From positions 310,001-374,000 of the forward strand of contig NZ_CP046803.1 of assembly GCF_009763805.1 (NCBI RefSeq): DNA of 64,000 nucleotides, given 5' to 3'. Origin of the DNA: Vibrio cidicii (GTDB lineage Bacteria; Pseudomonadota; Gammaproteobacteria; Enterobacterales; Vibrionaceae). Under the pieces are notes generated by a model. The model was not told where the DNA came from and ran no database searches. It saw nothing but the letters and a program-made list of their open reading frames with translations. Below, piece after piece: positions 18,578 through 27,119 of the stretch. The first letter of the stretch is position 1; every line of letters begins with the position of its first letter. The position numbers were made by a program, and so were the translations under genes.

Positions 18578-18791
18578 AGTATTCTCGACCCAAACCCGTG
18601 AGTAACTGCATGTGCATACTCACAACTCAATCAGGCAACCAATACTAAGTGAAACGCCCCCGCCCTCTAGTGATAACGATCACAATAGAAAATATTAATT
18701 TTCACATATTACATTGATAGTTTGACGCAACCGATAAATCAACAGATTTAGGTATGATTGATTTTGATCTAAAAACTGAAATGTAATCTGT

Positions 18792-19697
18792 TTACAACAC
18801 CGTTGGACGCCCTTTCATCATACGTAGCCCCTCCCTCTTGATGCACTCAAGCAAGGGGTTTTCTGCCATATCAGCGCGCCAGATAAAGGACAAGGTCCGT
18901 TCCATACTGAGCTCAGGCACTTTCAGCGCAACCAAACGTCCCGCTTCGATATGACGCTCGACGTCCAAATAAGGTAAACAAGTCAGGTATGAGCCATTTT
19001 CCACCAAACTTCTCAGCACCGGAACGTGTTCGTACTCACGCCATACATCCAGGTCTTCCACCAAATGATGAATGGAACTATCAAAAACTTTGCGAGTCCC
19101 CGAACCATGCTCACGCAATACCCAACGAGCCTGTTCAAGTTGCGCCAAACTCACTGTGTCACGCTTGGCAAAAGGATGATTGGCCGAAGCCACCACCGTT
19201 AGGTGATCGCGACACCAGACTTCCTGATTGAGCCGATTGTCATCACAGCGCCCTTCAATGATGCCGAGGTCATAGCGGTAATCTAGCACGCCCTCAATGA
19301 CCCCTTTGGTACTTTTGACCCCAAGAGAAATACGCATCTCTGGAAAGTCGTTATCAATAATGCTGATGAGGTCTGGAACCAGATGCTCCGCGGGGGTTTG
19401 GCTCGCACCAAGTCGAATCTCGCCACTGAGCAAATGCTGCTCATAAAACCCCATTTCGATTTGCTGCGCGTCTTGCAACAGTCGTTTCGCTTTCGGCCGA
19501 AGCCACATTCCCCAATGTGTCAAAGCCATCTGCTTACCTTGGCGCTCAAACAGCGGGCGCCCAAGCATTTTTTCCAGTTGAGCTAACGACATACTTGTTG
19601 CCGATTGGGTGAGTGCCAATTTATCCGCCGCCTGACTAACACTGCCAGAATCGGCGACGGCATCAAAAACTGCCAACTGTTTTAACGAATAGCGCAA
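18792..19697 (-). CDS. LysR-type transcriptional regulator (YeiE-like)
   Basis: LysR-family regulator: N-terminal winged helix (RYSLKQLAVFDAVADSGSVS..., recognition region QSATSMSLAQLEKMLGRPLF) and C-terminal effector domain. I place the start at TTG 19697, not at the ATG 54 bases earlier. AGGGAGG lies eight bases before the TTG, and the protein then begins MRYSLKQL, where family members normally begin; the longer form adds an atypical 18-residue tail. That gives 301 residues. It is divergent from the FocA-CBS gene, so it probably controls that transporter and itself. The effector is unknown. Confidence 0.83.
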   Translation of the reverse strand: MRYSLKQLAVFDAVADSGSVSQAADKLALTQSATSMSLAQLEKMLGRPLFERQGKQMALTHWGMWLRPKAKRLLQDAQQIEMGFYEQHLLSGEIRLGASQTPAEHLVPDLISIIDNDFPEMRISLGVKSTKGVIEGVLDYRYDLGIIEGRCDDNRLNQEVWCRDHLTVVASANHPFAKRDTVSLAQLEQARWVLREHGSGTRKVFDSSIHHLVEDLDVWREYEHVPVLRSLVENGSYLTCLPYLDVERHIEAGRLVALKVPELSMERTLSFIWRADMAENPLLECIKREGLRMMKGRPTVL

Positions 19698-19721
19698 AAT
19701 TTCCTCCCTAAATTCAAGCGT

Positions 19722-19791
19722 CTCATCAAATTGATGAGCAATGGGTTTCATTTTACTCTTCTCTTTTTACATATCAAAGAATTTGATGAGC
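19722..19791. promoter_or_regulatory. Paired inverted repeats between LysR and FocA-CBS genes
   Basis: CTCATCAAATTGATGAG (19722-19738) is an 8-bp-arm palindrome with one central base. ATCAAAGAATTTGAT (19773-19787) is a 6-bp-arm palindrome. TTGATGAGC occurs in the same orientation at 19731 and 19783, 52 bases or about five helical turns apart. This is the expected geometry for a dimer-of-dimers regulator such as LysR proteins. It is not an FNR box because the half-sites point the wrong way. Confidence 0.5.
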
Positions 19792-19958
19792 TTTCTAAAA
19801 ATTATCAATTTTACCTCTAGATGACCGCCCCTTAATCTGACTGTGCGGTTCGGGAACACCGCACTCACTAACAACGTCAGGGCTTATAACTTAAGGCTTA
19901 GATTAACAAATATAAATGAGCTAAGGAGCAACAATGAATTCAGAAAAAAGGAGTCGAT

Positions 19959-21410
19959 ATGTCAGTGGCTACCTCTGAAAACACACAATACTTTTCACCA
20001 AAAGAGATGATGGCAGAAGCAGAGAAATTCGCACTCAGTAAGGCGAATAAAACCAGCGCCATGACACTTGGGCTCGCCATTATGGCTGGTGCATTTATCG
20101 GCTTGGCGTTTCTTTTCTACATCACGGTAACAACGGGGAGCAGCAGCGCGGGCTGGGGACTAAGCCGCCTGGCTGGCGGACTCGCATTCAGCATGGGGCT
20201 TATTCTCATCGTCATCTGCGGCGGCGAGTTATTCACCAGTTCGGTTCTATCCAGTATCTCTTGGGCAAATCGACAGATCAGCTTTGGCAAAATGCTCACC
20301 ATTTGGGGAAAAGTGTATGTCGGCAACTTTATCGGCGCGATGTTCTTGCTGCTGCTGGTAACCTCTGCCGGGTTGTATCAAATGGATGGTGGTCAATGGG
20401 GATTGAATGCGCTCAACATTGCCCAGCACAAACTGCACCACACCACGGTTGAGGCATTTTCGTTAGGCATCTTATGTAACCTGTTGGTCTGTTTGGCAAT
20501 TTGGCTGACATTTAGCTCGGCTAACGCGATGACAAAGGCCGCGATGACCATGTTACCCGTGGCCATGTTTGTAAGCAGCGGTTTTGAGCACTGTGTGGCA
20601 AACATGTTTATGGTGCCACTTGGAATCGTCATCGCCAACTTTGCACCGGACGCATTTTGGTCGCAAGTCGGCGTATCGGCCAGCCACTATGCCGATCTCA
20701 ACATCGGCCACTTTATCACTGCAAACCTCATCCCAGTAACGTTTGGCAACATCGTCGGTGGTGCGGTACTGGTCGGGCTAGCAAACTGGTGTCTTTACCG
20801 TCGTCCATCACTGAAAACGGCAAGCATCAACACAATTACACAAACAACAAACATTACGTCAGTTAAGGAATTTACTATGAAAAACGCTTATATCGTCAAG
20901 GACATCATGAATGACACGCCCGTAGTACTAGGGGTTGAAATGCCGATTGCCACTGCACTCGATACTTTGTTAGATAATCAACTGGTCAGTGCTCCAGTCG
21001 TCGATATCGAAGGCCGCTTGGTCGGTTTTCTCTCCGCTCACGATGTGATGGTTGACCTATGGTGTCAAGATTACATTCCAAGTACTGAGCAAAAAGTAGT
21101 GGATCTGATGAGCCGCGATGTGATTGCGATTGACATCAACGACCGCTTAGTCGACGTGGTGGAATTTCTTTGTATTGATAAAGAGCAGCTTTATCCGACC
21201 AGCAGTATGGGCATCGCTACTCGCATGACTTCTCTCTCTTTGGAAGAGCGCGCGAAAAGTATGAAAGTCAGCAAGCCGCACGTTCTGCCTGTTCTGCAAA
21301 ATGGCAAACTCGCTGGCGTGGTCTCGCGCAAAGAAGTGCTGGCAGCGCTACGACCAATCTACGGCGAGCGACTAAACCTAGTGATGTCTCGCGAACTAGA
21401 AAGAGCTTAA
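19959..21410 (+). CDS. FocA-type formate/nitrite channel fused to two CBS domains
   Basis: 483-residue fusion. Residues about 20-285 form a formate/nitrite transporter with six membrane helices (SAMTLGLAIMAGAFIGLAF, GGELFTSS, NIVGGAVLVGL). After a Thr/Asn-rich linker, residues about 307-480 carry two CBS domains (YIVKDIMNDTPVVLGVEMPI; VLPVLQNGKLAGVVSRKEVL) that usually bind adenine nucleotides. The fusion suggests energy-state gating of anion flux. An in-frame ATG at 20878, starting the CBS part, is preceded by TTAAGGAAT at good spacing, so a free CBS protein might also be made. AAAAGGAG precedes the main start. It is divergent from the LysR regulator. Confidence 0.85.
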   Translation: MSVATSENTQYFSPKEMMAEAEKFALSKANKTSAMTLGLAIMAGAFIGLAFLFYITVTTGSSSAGWGLSRLAGGLAFSMGLILIVICGGELFTSSVLSSISWANRQISFGKMLTIWGKVYVGNFIGAMFLLLLVTSAGLYQMDGGQWGLNALNIAQHKLHHTTVEAFSLGILCNLLVCLAIWLTFSSANAMTKAAMTMLPVAMFVSSGFEHCVANMFMVPLGIVIANFAPDAFWSQVGVSASHYADLNIGHFITANLIPVTFGNIVGGAVLVGLANWCLYRRPSLKTASINTITQTTNITSVKEFTMKNAYIVKDIMNDTPVVLGVEMPIATALDTLLDNQLVSAPVVDIEGRLVGFLSAHDVMVDLWCQDYIPSTEQKVVDLMSRDVIAIDINDRLVDVVEFLCIDKEQLYPTSSMGIATRMTSLSLEERAKSMKVSKPHVLPVLQNGKLAGVVSRKEVLAALRPIYGERLNLVMSRELERA

Positions 21411-21426
21411 TACGTACTCTAATACA

Positions 21427-21453
21427 GCAAAGCCTCCAAAATGGAGGCTTTGC
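21427..21453. terminator. Bidirectional terminator between FocA-CBS and YceI genes
   Basis: GCAAAGCCTCC and GGAGGCTTTGC form an 11-bp stem with loop AAAAT, with TTTTTG after it on the plus strand. It serves the FocA-CBS gene and probably the convergent YceI gene. Confidence 0.8.
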
Positions 21454-21471
21454 TTTTTGTTGAATCAAAAC

Positions 21472-22041
21472 TTACTTTTTGATCCCTTCAACATGCAATT
21501 CCATGTCCACGTAGCTAGACGCACCCATCACTGCGATATTGAAATCGGCCAGTTCTAGGCGAGTTTCACCAGTGAAACCAACACGCTCACCGCCCCATGG
21601 ATCTTTACCTGCGCCGACAAACTCTGCAGCAATCGTGATAGGTTTGGTAACGCCGTGCAGAGTCAAATCACCCATTACATCGAGTTTACCGTTGCCTTTG
21701 TCCACCACTTTGGTGCTGGTGAACGTTGCTGTATCGAATTTACCCGCATCAATGAAATCGCTGCTGCGAATGTGCTTGTCACGCTCTGCATGGTTGGAAT
21801 CGAGACTGCGAGTATCAACAACAACCTGCACCTTAGAAGCGGCAATATTGTTTTGATCGTAGCTCAACTCACCAGAAAACTTATTGAAACGGCCTTTGAT
21901 AAAACTGTAACCCAAGTGGCTGACTTTGAAGTTAACTGACGCGTGTGCCCCTTTTGTATCAATCACATAGTCCGCTGCGTTGGCAGTAAATGGCAGTGCC
22001 ATCGCAAACGCAAGCCCTGTAGCAAGCAGTGATTTTTTCAT
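21472..22041 (-). CDS. YceI-family periplasmic protein
   Basis: YceI-family lipocalin-like protein that binds isoprenoid-type lipids. It has a Sec signal of about 22 residues (MKKSLLATGLAF...TANA) and mature ADYVIDTKGAHASVNFKVSH. The core includes GRFNKFSGELSYD and GVTKPITI, and the length (189 residues) is normal. The ATG overlaps the stop of the cytochrome b561 gene (ATGA), so the two are translationally coupled. The same pairing (yceJ-yceI) exists in E. coli. An upstream-extended frame to 22143 runs inside the cytochrome gene and lacks signal character. Confidence 0.9.
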   Translation of the reverse strand: MKKSLLATGLAFAMALPFTANAADYVIDTKGAHASVNFKVSHLGYSFIKGRFNKFSGELSYDQNNIAASKVQVVVDTRSLDSNHAERDKHIRSSDFIDAGKFDTATFTSTKVVDKGNGKLDVMGDLTLHGVTKPITIAAEFVGAGKDPWGGERVGFTGETRLELADFNIAVMGASSYVDMELHVEGIKK

Positions 22042-22580
22042 TTTGAAGCTCCTATCATTTTTTTTAAGGTATTGTCCTTGTTGACAAAGTGATGTTTTAA
22101 GGCGGCAAGCGCGTGAAGTGCCGCTAAACCGATAAGCAGCCAAGCTGCGTAAAAATGGACCGTACCGGCGATGTCTGACTGGTTTGCAAACAACTCACCC
22201 AAACTCGGCACAGTAAACCAACCGAACACTTCAATCCCGCGACCATCAGAGGTAGAGATGAGATAACCTGATATGAAAATCACCATCATCAGAAGATAAA
22301 TCGAATGATGAGCCGCTTTAGCTGCCGCAATTTCCAGCTTAGAGCCTTCTATTTGCGGAGAAGCGGTAAGCGCTTTCCATAGCAGTCTAAACACAGTGGC
22401 GAGCAGCAAAAGAATGCCAACAGAACGGTGCCAGTCTGGCGCTGTTTTGTACCATTCACTGTAGTAAGAAAGATCGACCATCCATAAACCGACAGCGAAC
22501 ATGGCGACTATCACTACTGCCGAGAGCCAATGTAAAATCCGAGCCAGCGCATTGTATTGTGTTACTTGAGTTTTCTTCAT
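22038..22580 (-). CDS. Cytochrome b561 family protein (YceJ-like)
   Basis: Membrane di-heme cytochrome b561 of about 180 residues with four helices and conserved His ligands in ARILHWLSA, DWHRSVGILLL, AAHHSIYLLMM and ALHALAALKHHF. It transfers electrons between the quinone pool and periplasmic partners. It overlaps the YceI gene by four bases. An in-frame ATG 21 bases further upstream (MSGDLH) is possible; I chose ATG 22580, with GGTGA ahead of it, because MKKTQVTQYN is a normal b561 N-terminus. Confidence 0.87.
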   Translation of the reverse strand: MKKTQVTQYNALARILHWLSAVVIVAMFAVGLWMVDLSYYSEWYKTAPDWHRSVGILLLLATVFRLLWKALTASPQIEGSKLEIAAAKAAHHSIYLLMMVIFISGYLISTSDGRGIEVFGWFTVPSLGELFANQSDIAGTVHFYAAWLLIGLAALHALAALKHHFVNKDNTLKKMIGASK

Positions 22581-22619
22581 GTGTAGATCACCACTCATTG
22601 CGAAATAGTTAATAAGCAT

Positions 22620-22992
22620 AAGTCTCGGACTTAATATAACTTTTTAAACAAACTGAACGAAATTATTTACCAACTTTTACCCATCAGCGACCTCGCCAGA
22701 TGAATCAACTTGTTCGAAAATTTCGAAGGAACTTCGAGCACGCGAAGAATAGGCCATTTTTATACCAGTACACTGTGAGCCACATAGATCTTTCCATTTG
22801 ATTTATAAATAGTTTTTTCAATATGAGTCAGATAACACCGTTGCATAGGATGACAGGTAAGAGGAGTTAACACTATGTTAAAAGGCGCAAAAATATGGTG
22901 TTTTGATCAAGAACTTGTAAGCAAATGTTAGTTGGAGAAAATCAAACATGCTAACCTCACACGGCGTGAAACGTATTTGATAGGGAAATGAC
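22620..22992. other. Intergenic region without a gene
   Basis: About 370 bases between two divergent genes. It contains the palindromic core TTGATCAA near 22903 but no full regulator site I can name. No ORF with a ribosome site is present. Confidence 0.45.
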
Positions 22993-23628
22993 TTGCTACT
23001 CGATTTGGTTATAAAAAGCGTCAATAACTTTCAGGATGATTGTTTGAAGCTTTGCGAAAAACACTACCCAGCCGTGCATAATCACGGGATGAATGAGCAT
23101 CATCTCGCTTTGGCGTTTGCACGTCGCATGCAAAACACCTTCCGACTGTTTAACCATGAAAGTGTGATTGAAGCGTTGGAAACCGTTGAGCAGCCCGATC
23201 TCCCTCACCAGTACCGAATCTCGTCGGATATCGGCACAGTATGGGTGTTGTCGCATCACATGATCAGTGCAGGAAAAACCTGTCGCGATAACCTATTGGC
23301 GTCCATCACCGAGTGGCAAAGTGAATATGGTTATGCTATCCAGCCAAACGATCTACTGTTTTTGGTAGGCGATCATTGGATAAGCCGCAGTAAAACCAGC
23401 CGTGAACTGCTCTATTGGTGGATGGGTGCATTGCCAGATCAAGTCACTGAGTACAGTGAACAAGGTATCTCTCTCTACACCTGTGATTCCCAGTTCACCC
23501 AAAGCCTTGAAGGGCGTTTTAACATTTCACCCTGCTATCTTAAATTTGGACACCCGTTACGTCGAGCAAAGAACCAGCAAATGATACGCAAATATATTCA
23601 GTTTTATGCTGTTTTGCAGTGGCATTAA
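22993..23628 (+). CDS. Hypothetical protein, 211 residues
   Basis: I do not recognise this protein. It is soluble-looking, rich in His, Tyr and Trp, with no signal peptide or membrane span. AGGG lies about eight bases before the TTG at 22993, so I accept that start; an overlapping ATG at 22988 is in another frame and stops after eight codons. The first internal ATG (MNEHHLALAF, residue 33) is a less favoured option. It stands alone between divergent cytochrome and downstream EAL genes. Confidence 0.6.
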   Translation: MLLDLVIKSVNNFQDDCLKLCEKHYPAVHNHGMNEHHLALAFARRMQNTFRLFNHESVIEALETVEQPDLPHQYRISSDIGTVWVLSHHMISAGKTCRDNLLASITEWQSEYGYAIQPNDLLFLVGDHWISRSKTSRELLYWWMGALPDQVTEYSEQGISLYTCDSQFTQSLEGRFNISPCYLKFGHPLRRAKNQQMIRKYIQFYAVLQWH

Positions 23629-23889
23629 ATCATGTAAAACTGAGTGCACATACATTACGCCACCGAGGTAAAACAAAGCAACTGCACGAATATCAAGGGC
23701 GACAACAAAGTTTGACCTGCTTCGATAATCCTTGAGTAAAACCACAAGGGGGCTTGCTAAGTCTAAAACCTGTGGGTAGAAAGAATGAGGGCGCAAAACC
23801 CGCTAGCACAGTTTACGTTGTCATTTTGACAACTTTATTAATTTTGGGTGAGCCAGTTTCACCATATTGAATTTTGAGCCTTGTTTAGA

Positions 23890-24694
23890 ATGAATACGCT
23901 AACAGCAGAAAAACTGGATGAATACATTTACACCTCGTGTGATGGACAGTTCCTTGCTTGCTACAAAGAAATGACTTTGCGCAGTGTTTTTCAGCCGATT
24001 TATAAGAAAGACATGACTTTGGTCGGTTTGGAAGCCTTGGTACGAATAGACTGCGCTGATGGTAGTACAATCCGACCGGATCTCTTCTTTCATTGCGATG
24101 ATGTGTCACCAACGGATAGACTCAATGTCGAAAGACTGAGCCGCATTATTCATATCCGTAATTTTGCCCTTTCCCGCTACAGAGACAAACATCTTTTTTT
24201 GAACGTACTGCCACACGCCATCGAAACGACTGGCCAATGAAGAGCTCAGTTACAATTTTCTGCTAAGGACAATCCAAGAAGCTAACTTACGACCCAGTCA
24301 GATTGTCATGGAACTGATTGAAGTGCATGTTAACTGTGAGCAAGAGCTGCAGTTTGCCACTCGATCGCTCAGTCGCAATGGTTTTATGTGGGCAATTGAT
24401 GACTTTGGCGTAGAAGCCTCAACCCATGAGCGCACTAGAAACGTACTACCCAACATCATCAAACTCGATCGATCTTTACTACAAAGATACGAGCAAGGCG
24501 AGACGGCATTGCTTCTGGCGGCGCTTGAATTTGCAGATGAAATGAATTCGATGACCGTGATCGAAGGGATTGAAACTGAACATCAGCTCGCTTTGATGAA
24601 ATTGCTCAATTTGGACATGTATCAGGGTTACCTGCTTGCCATGCCCAAATCGCTATCGGAAGAACACCTGTTCAGTGCAGCTTGCTACGCTTAA
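23890..24694 (+). CDS. EAL-domain cyclic-di-GMP phosphodiesterase (one-base frameshift)
   Basis: Single-domain EAL protein that should hydrolyse c-di-GMP, with no sensory domain. Visible motifs: VGLEALVRI (EAL), FLNVLP (metal Asn), MELIEVH, AIDDFG, IKLDRSLL (catalytic Lys) and VIEGIETE. Loop 6 (DDFGVEAST) departs from the usual DDFGTGYSS, so activity is not certain. The frame breaks at AAA 24224-24226. Removing one A joins LPHAIE to RLANEELSYNFLL and gives 267 residues. The ATG at 23890 lacks a strong ribosome site. It is convergent with rhlE: the two stop codons abut with no gap. Confidence 0.82.
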
Positions 24695-25957
24695 TCAGCT
24701 TTTCTTTCCCCGGCCTTGGTGGATTTTCAGTTTTGCCTTCATTTTACGCTTATCAGCCGAACGACTTTTACGTTGACCCGCTGGATTGTTGTCTGTGAAG
24801 GTGCTGGCAGGGCTCGGCTCAAAACCGGCTAACCACTCTTGCGGCAGACGTTGATCAAGTAAGCTCTCGATCGCTGTTAGCAAATACTCTTCATCGTGGG
24901 ACATAAAAGAGACAGCTAAACCACTTTGCCCGGCGCGTCCGGTACGACCAATGCGGTGCACATAATCTTCCGCTTTGTAAGGCATGTCATAGTTAACCAC
25001 TTGCTCAAGCTGAGCGATATCCAGCCCGCGCGCAGCAACATCGGTCGCAATCAAAGCTCTCACTTTACCGCTCTTAAAATCATCCAACGCTTTCTGACGT
25101 GCGCCTTGCGCTTTATCCCCGTTAATCGAAGCTGCTTTAATGCCATCAAGTTTCAGTTCACTGACCAATTGATCGCTGCCCTGCTTCGTTTTGGTAAACA
25201 CCAGTACCTGCTGCCAATTACGTGAACCGATCAAATACGCCAACAGTTCACTTTTACGCTTTTTATCCACCGGATAAACCATCTGTCGTACTTTCTCGGC
25301 GGTGCTGTTTGCAGTCGCGACTTGGATCTCTACCGGCTCTTTCAACAAGCGATAGGCCAAGGCTTTAATTCGAGTGTCAAATGTTGCCGAAAACAGCAGT
25401 GTTTGTCTCGCCTCTGGCATACGCTTTAAAATTCGCTGGATATCCGGCAAGAAGCCCATATCTAACATGCGATCCGCTTCATCGAGCACCAACAACTGCG
25501 CGTTAACTAAAGTGGTTTTTCTAGTAAACAGGTGATCAAGCAGGCGTCCCGGGGTTGCGATCAAGATGTCCACGCCATAGGCTAAATTCTTCACTTGAAC
25601 ATTGATGCTGGTTCCACCGTAAACAGTGACGATTTTTAACGAGGTGTGCTTGGCGTATTGACTCAAATTGTCAAATACCTGCTGTGCCAGTTCACGGGTA
25701 GGCACAACCACCAGCGCTCTTGGCGTTGCGCTTTCTTCTTCAGTATTCACATGGCTGGCTGACAACATTTGGATAAGCGGTAAACCATACGCAGCAGTTT
25801 TCCCTGTTCCGGTTTGAGCCCCAGCTAGCACATCTCTACCAGCAAGGACATGCGGGATTGCTTGCTGCTGCACGGGTGTGGGTGTTGAAAAACCGAGTTC
25901 AGATAAAGTGTCGCTCAACGCTGGTTCTAAACCGAGTTCAATAAATTTCGCTGTCAT
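24695..25957 (-). CDS. rhlE: DEAD-box RNA helicase RhlE-like
   Basis: 420-residue ATP-dependent RNA helicase. Motifs in order: Q motif GFSTPTPVQQQAIP, Walker A AQTGTGKT (residues 47-54), PTRELAQQ, DEAD (VLDEADRMLDMG), SAT, ARGLDIAQLEQVVNYD and HRIGRTGRAG. The basic C-terminal tail with KRKMKAKLKIHQGRGKKS resembles RhlE, which acts in ribosome maturation and RNA turnover. Vibrios carry several RhlE paralogues, so the exact orthologue is uncertain. The stop abuts the EAL gene stop. Confidence 0.9.
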   Translation of the reverse strand: MTAKFIELGLEPALSDTLSELGFSTPTPVQQQAIPHVLAGRDVLAGAQTGTGKTAAYGLPLIQMLSASHVNTEEESATPRALVVVPTRELAQQVFDNLSQYAKHTSLKIVTVYGGTSINVQVKNLAYGVDILIATPGRLLDHLFTRKTTLVNAQLLVLDEADRMLDMGFLPDIQRILKRMPEARQTLLFSATFDTRIKALAYRLLKEPVEIQVATANSTAEKVRQMVYPVDKKRKSELLAYLIGSRNWQQVLVFTKTKQGSDQLVSELKLDGIKAASINGDKAQGARQKALDDFKSGKVRALIATDVAARGLDIAQLEQVVNYDMPYKAEDYVHRIGRTGRAGQSGLAVSFMSHDEEYLLTAIESLLDQRLPQEWLAGFEPSPASTFTDNNPAGQRKSRSADKRKMKAKLKIHQGRGKKS

Positions 25958-26003
25958 GGGGCCCCCGTAAAAATGAGCGCGGATTTTACCAGAGCCAAGT
26001 CGA

Positions 26004-26606
26004 TTAGACTATTGATGAAGCCAACTCTTTCTGCTGATTGAGAGCATACGTCATCACTTCAGGATAAAAATGCGCAAACTGCTCGACGAAAAATGGATAG
26101 TGGCGAGCAAGCGTCATACCACACTCACTTAATGGCGTCATACGTGGACTGCGCTGTGACATTCTTAACAAAGCAAATTCAATATTTTGCATCGACTGGT
26201 AGGACTGTAGCCATCGTCCTGACCAAATTTTATCATTAACCAAGACAAAACGATCTGGTAAGGCAACTTGCGGAGCGTCATTGACGGCCCTTTGCGCGAG
26301 CGCGACAAAATCCTCCAATGTTTGTGGGTGATAATCCGACCAATGAGACGCCAGGCAGTGATCCCAAAACAGATCTAACGCAATTGGGGCAAAGCGCCTT
26401 AGTTGTGTAGGAAAGCGCATTTTGCACTCGCTGAGTAAATCATGCTGATCAGTGAAGCTGTCGATCAGGCGATGCAAACGGATACCATCTGCAATCGCTT
26501 TCGGGTAGTGTGGGTAGGGATCACCTTTGACAAAATCGCCCAGCAAATTACCCAACAGATTACTGCCAGCAAACTGGGCGAGGTGCAGGTGAGCAAGAAA
26601 ATTCAT
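26004..26606 (-). CDS. acpH: Acyl carrier protein phosphodiesterase
   Basis: 200-residue AcpH, which removes the phosphopantetheine group from holo-ACP. Conserved features are MNFLAHLHLA at the start, GNLLGDFVKG, GIRLHRLIDSFTDQH and LDLFWDHCLASHW, with His and Asp residues of the HD-like active site. I chose the ATG at 26606 because MNFLAHLHLA is the family N-terminus; six more residues are open upstream. It lies downstream of a 38-residue gene in the same orientation. Confidence 0.88.
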   Translation of the reverse strand: MNFLAHLHLAQFAGSNLLGNLLGDFVKGDPYPHYPKAIADGIRLHRLIDSFTDQHDLLSECKMRFPTQLRRFAPIALDLFWDHCLASHWSDYHPQTLEDFVALAQRAVNDAPQVALPDRFVLVNDKIWSGRWLQSYQSMQNIEFALLRMSQRSPRMTPLSECGMTLARHYPFFVEQFAHFYPEVMTYALNQQKELASSIV

Positions 26607-26663
26607 TCTTTGATGGGCAATCAATGCAATGCGGGAGGCAAATGTCGGCGTTTAAACACGAGA

Positions 26664-26780
26664 TTATGCATCGGCTTCCGCTACAGATTCTTGCTCTTGA
26701 TAATCAGATAGGTCAAAGCCGATTTCGAGCGCATCCAGCCATTCCAGAGATTCTTCATTCTTGAGATATTGGTCTGACAT
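26664..26780 (-). CDS. Small acidic protein, 38 residues
   Basis: A short frame begins MSDQYLKNEESLEWLDALEI and ends EADA. AAGGAGG, a near-perfect Shine-Dalgarno, lies five bases before the ATG, which is strong evidence for translation. The product is acidic and probably alpha-helical, with no signal or membrane segment. Its stop is 57 bases before the acpH start, so the two may share a transcript. I do not recognise the family. Confidence 0.7.
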   Translation of the reverse strand: MSDQYLKNEESLEWLDALEIGFDLSDYQEQESVAEADA

Positions 26781-27092
26781 AAGACCTCCTTGTGTGTCGA
26801 GCAGATACATTCTGCTCTTTAATCTTTGTCGCAACAGATGTTATAGGCCACATTAGTAACACAAGAAAGACGCAACTTCTATCTCCGAGATACAGCTCAT
26901 AAGTAACCGTTTGCTTTAATTTAAATGCGTGACGTTGCACAAAAGCTTAACGGCAAGTGAGCAGCTCATGTGTCATGGAAATGACATGACAATGAGCTAT
27001 TGTTCACAATTTTAAGAATGGGATGAATTGTTATTACATGATTTTCTAATCTATATCTCATAATCTCGGCAAATATATCGATAACTTTAGTC
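26781..27092. other. Intergenic promoter region between divergent genes
   Basis: About 310 bases separating the 38-residue gene (minus) and the chemoreceptor (plus). AT-rich and without a recognisable site. One 61-codon minus-strand frame crosses it but overlaps the small gene and has no ribosome site. Confidence 0.45.
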
Positions 27093-27119
27093 ATGAATCG
27101 ATCTCTAAACGGAGTTTAT

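Noticed and set aside
19722..19791. FNR box controlling FocA-CBS
   Set aside because: The half-sites are ATCAA...TTGAT, the reverse of the FNR order TTGAT...ATCAA.
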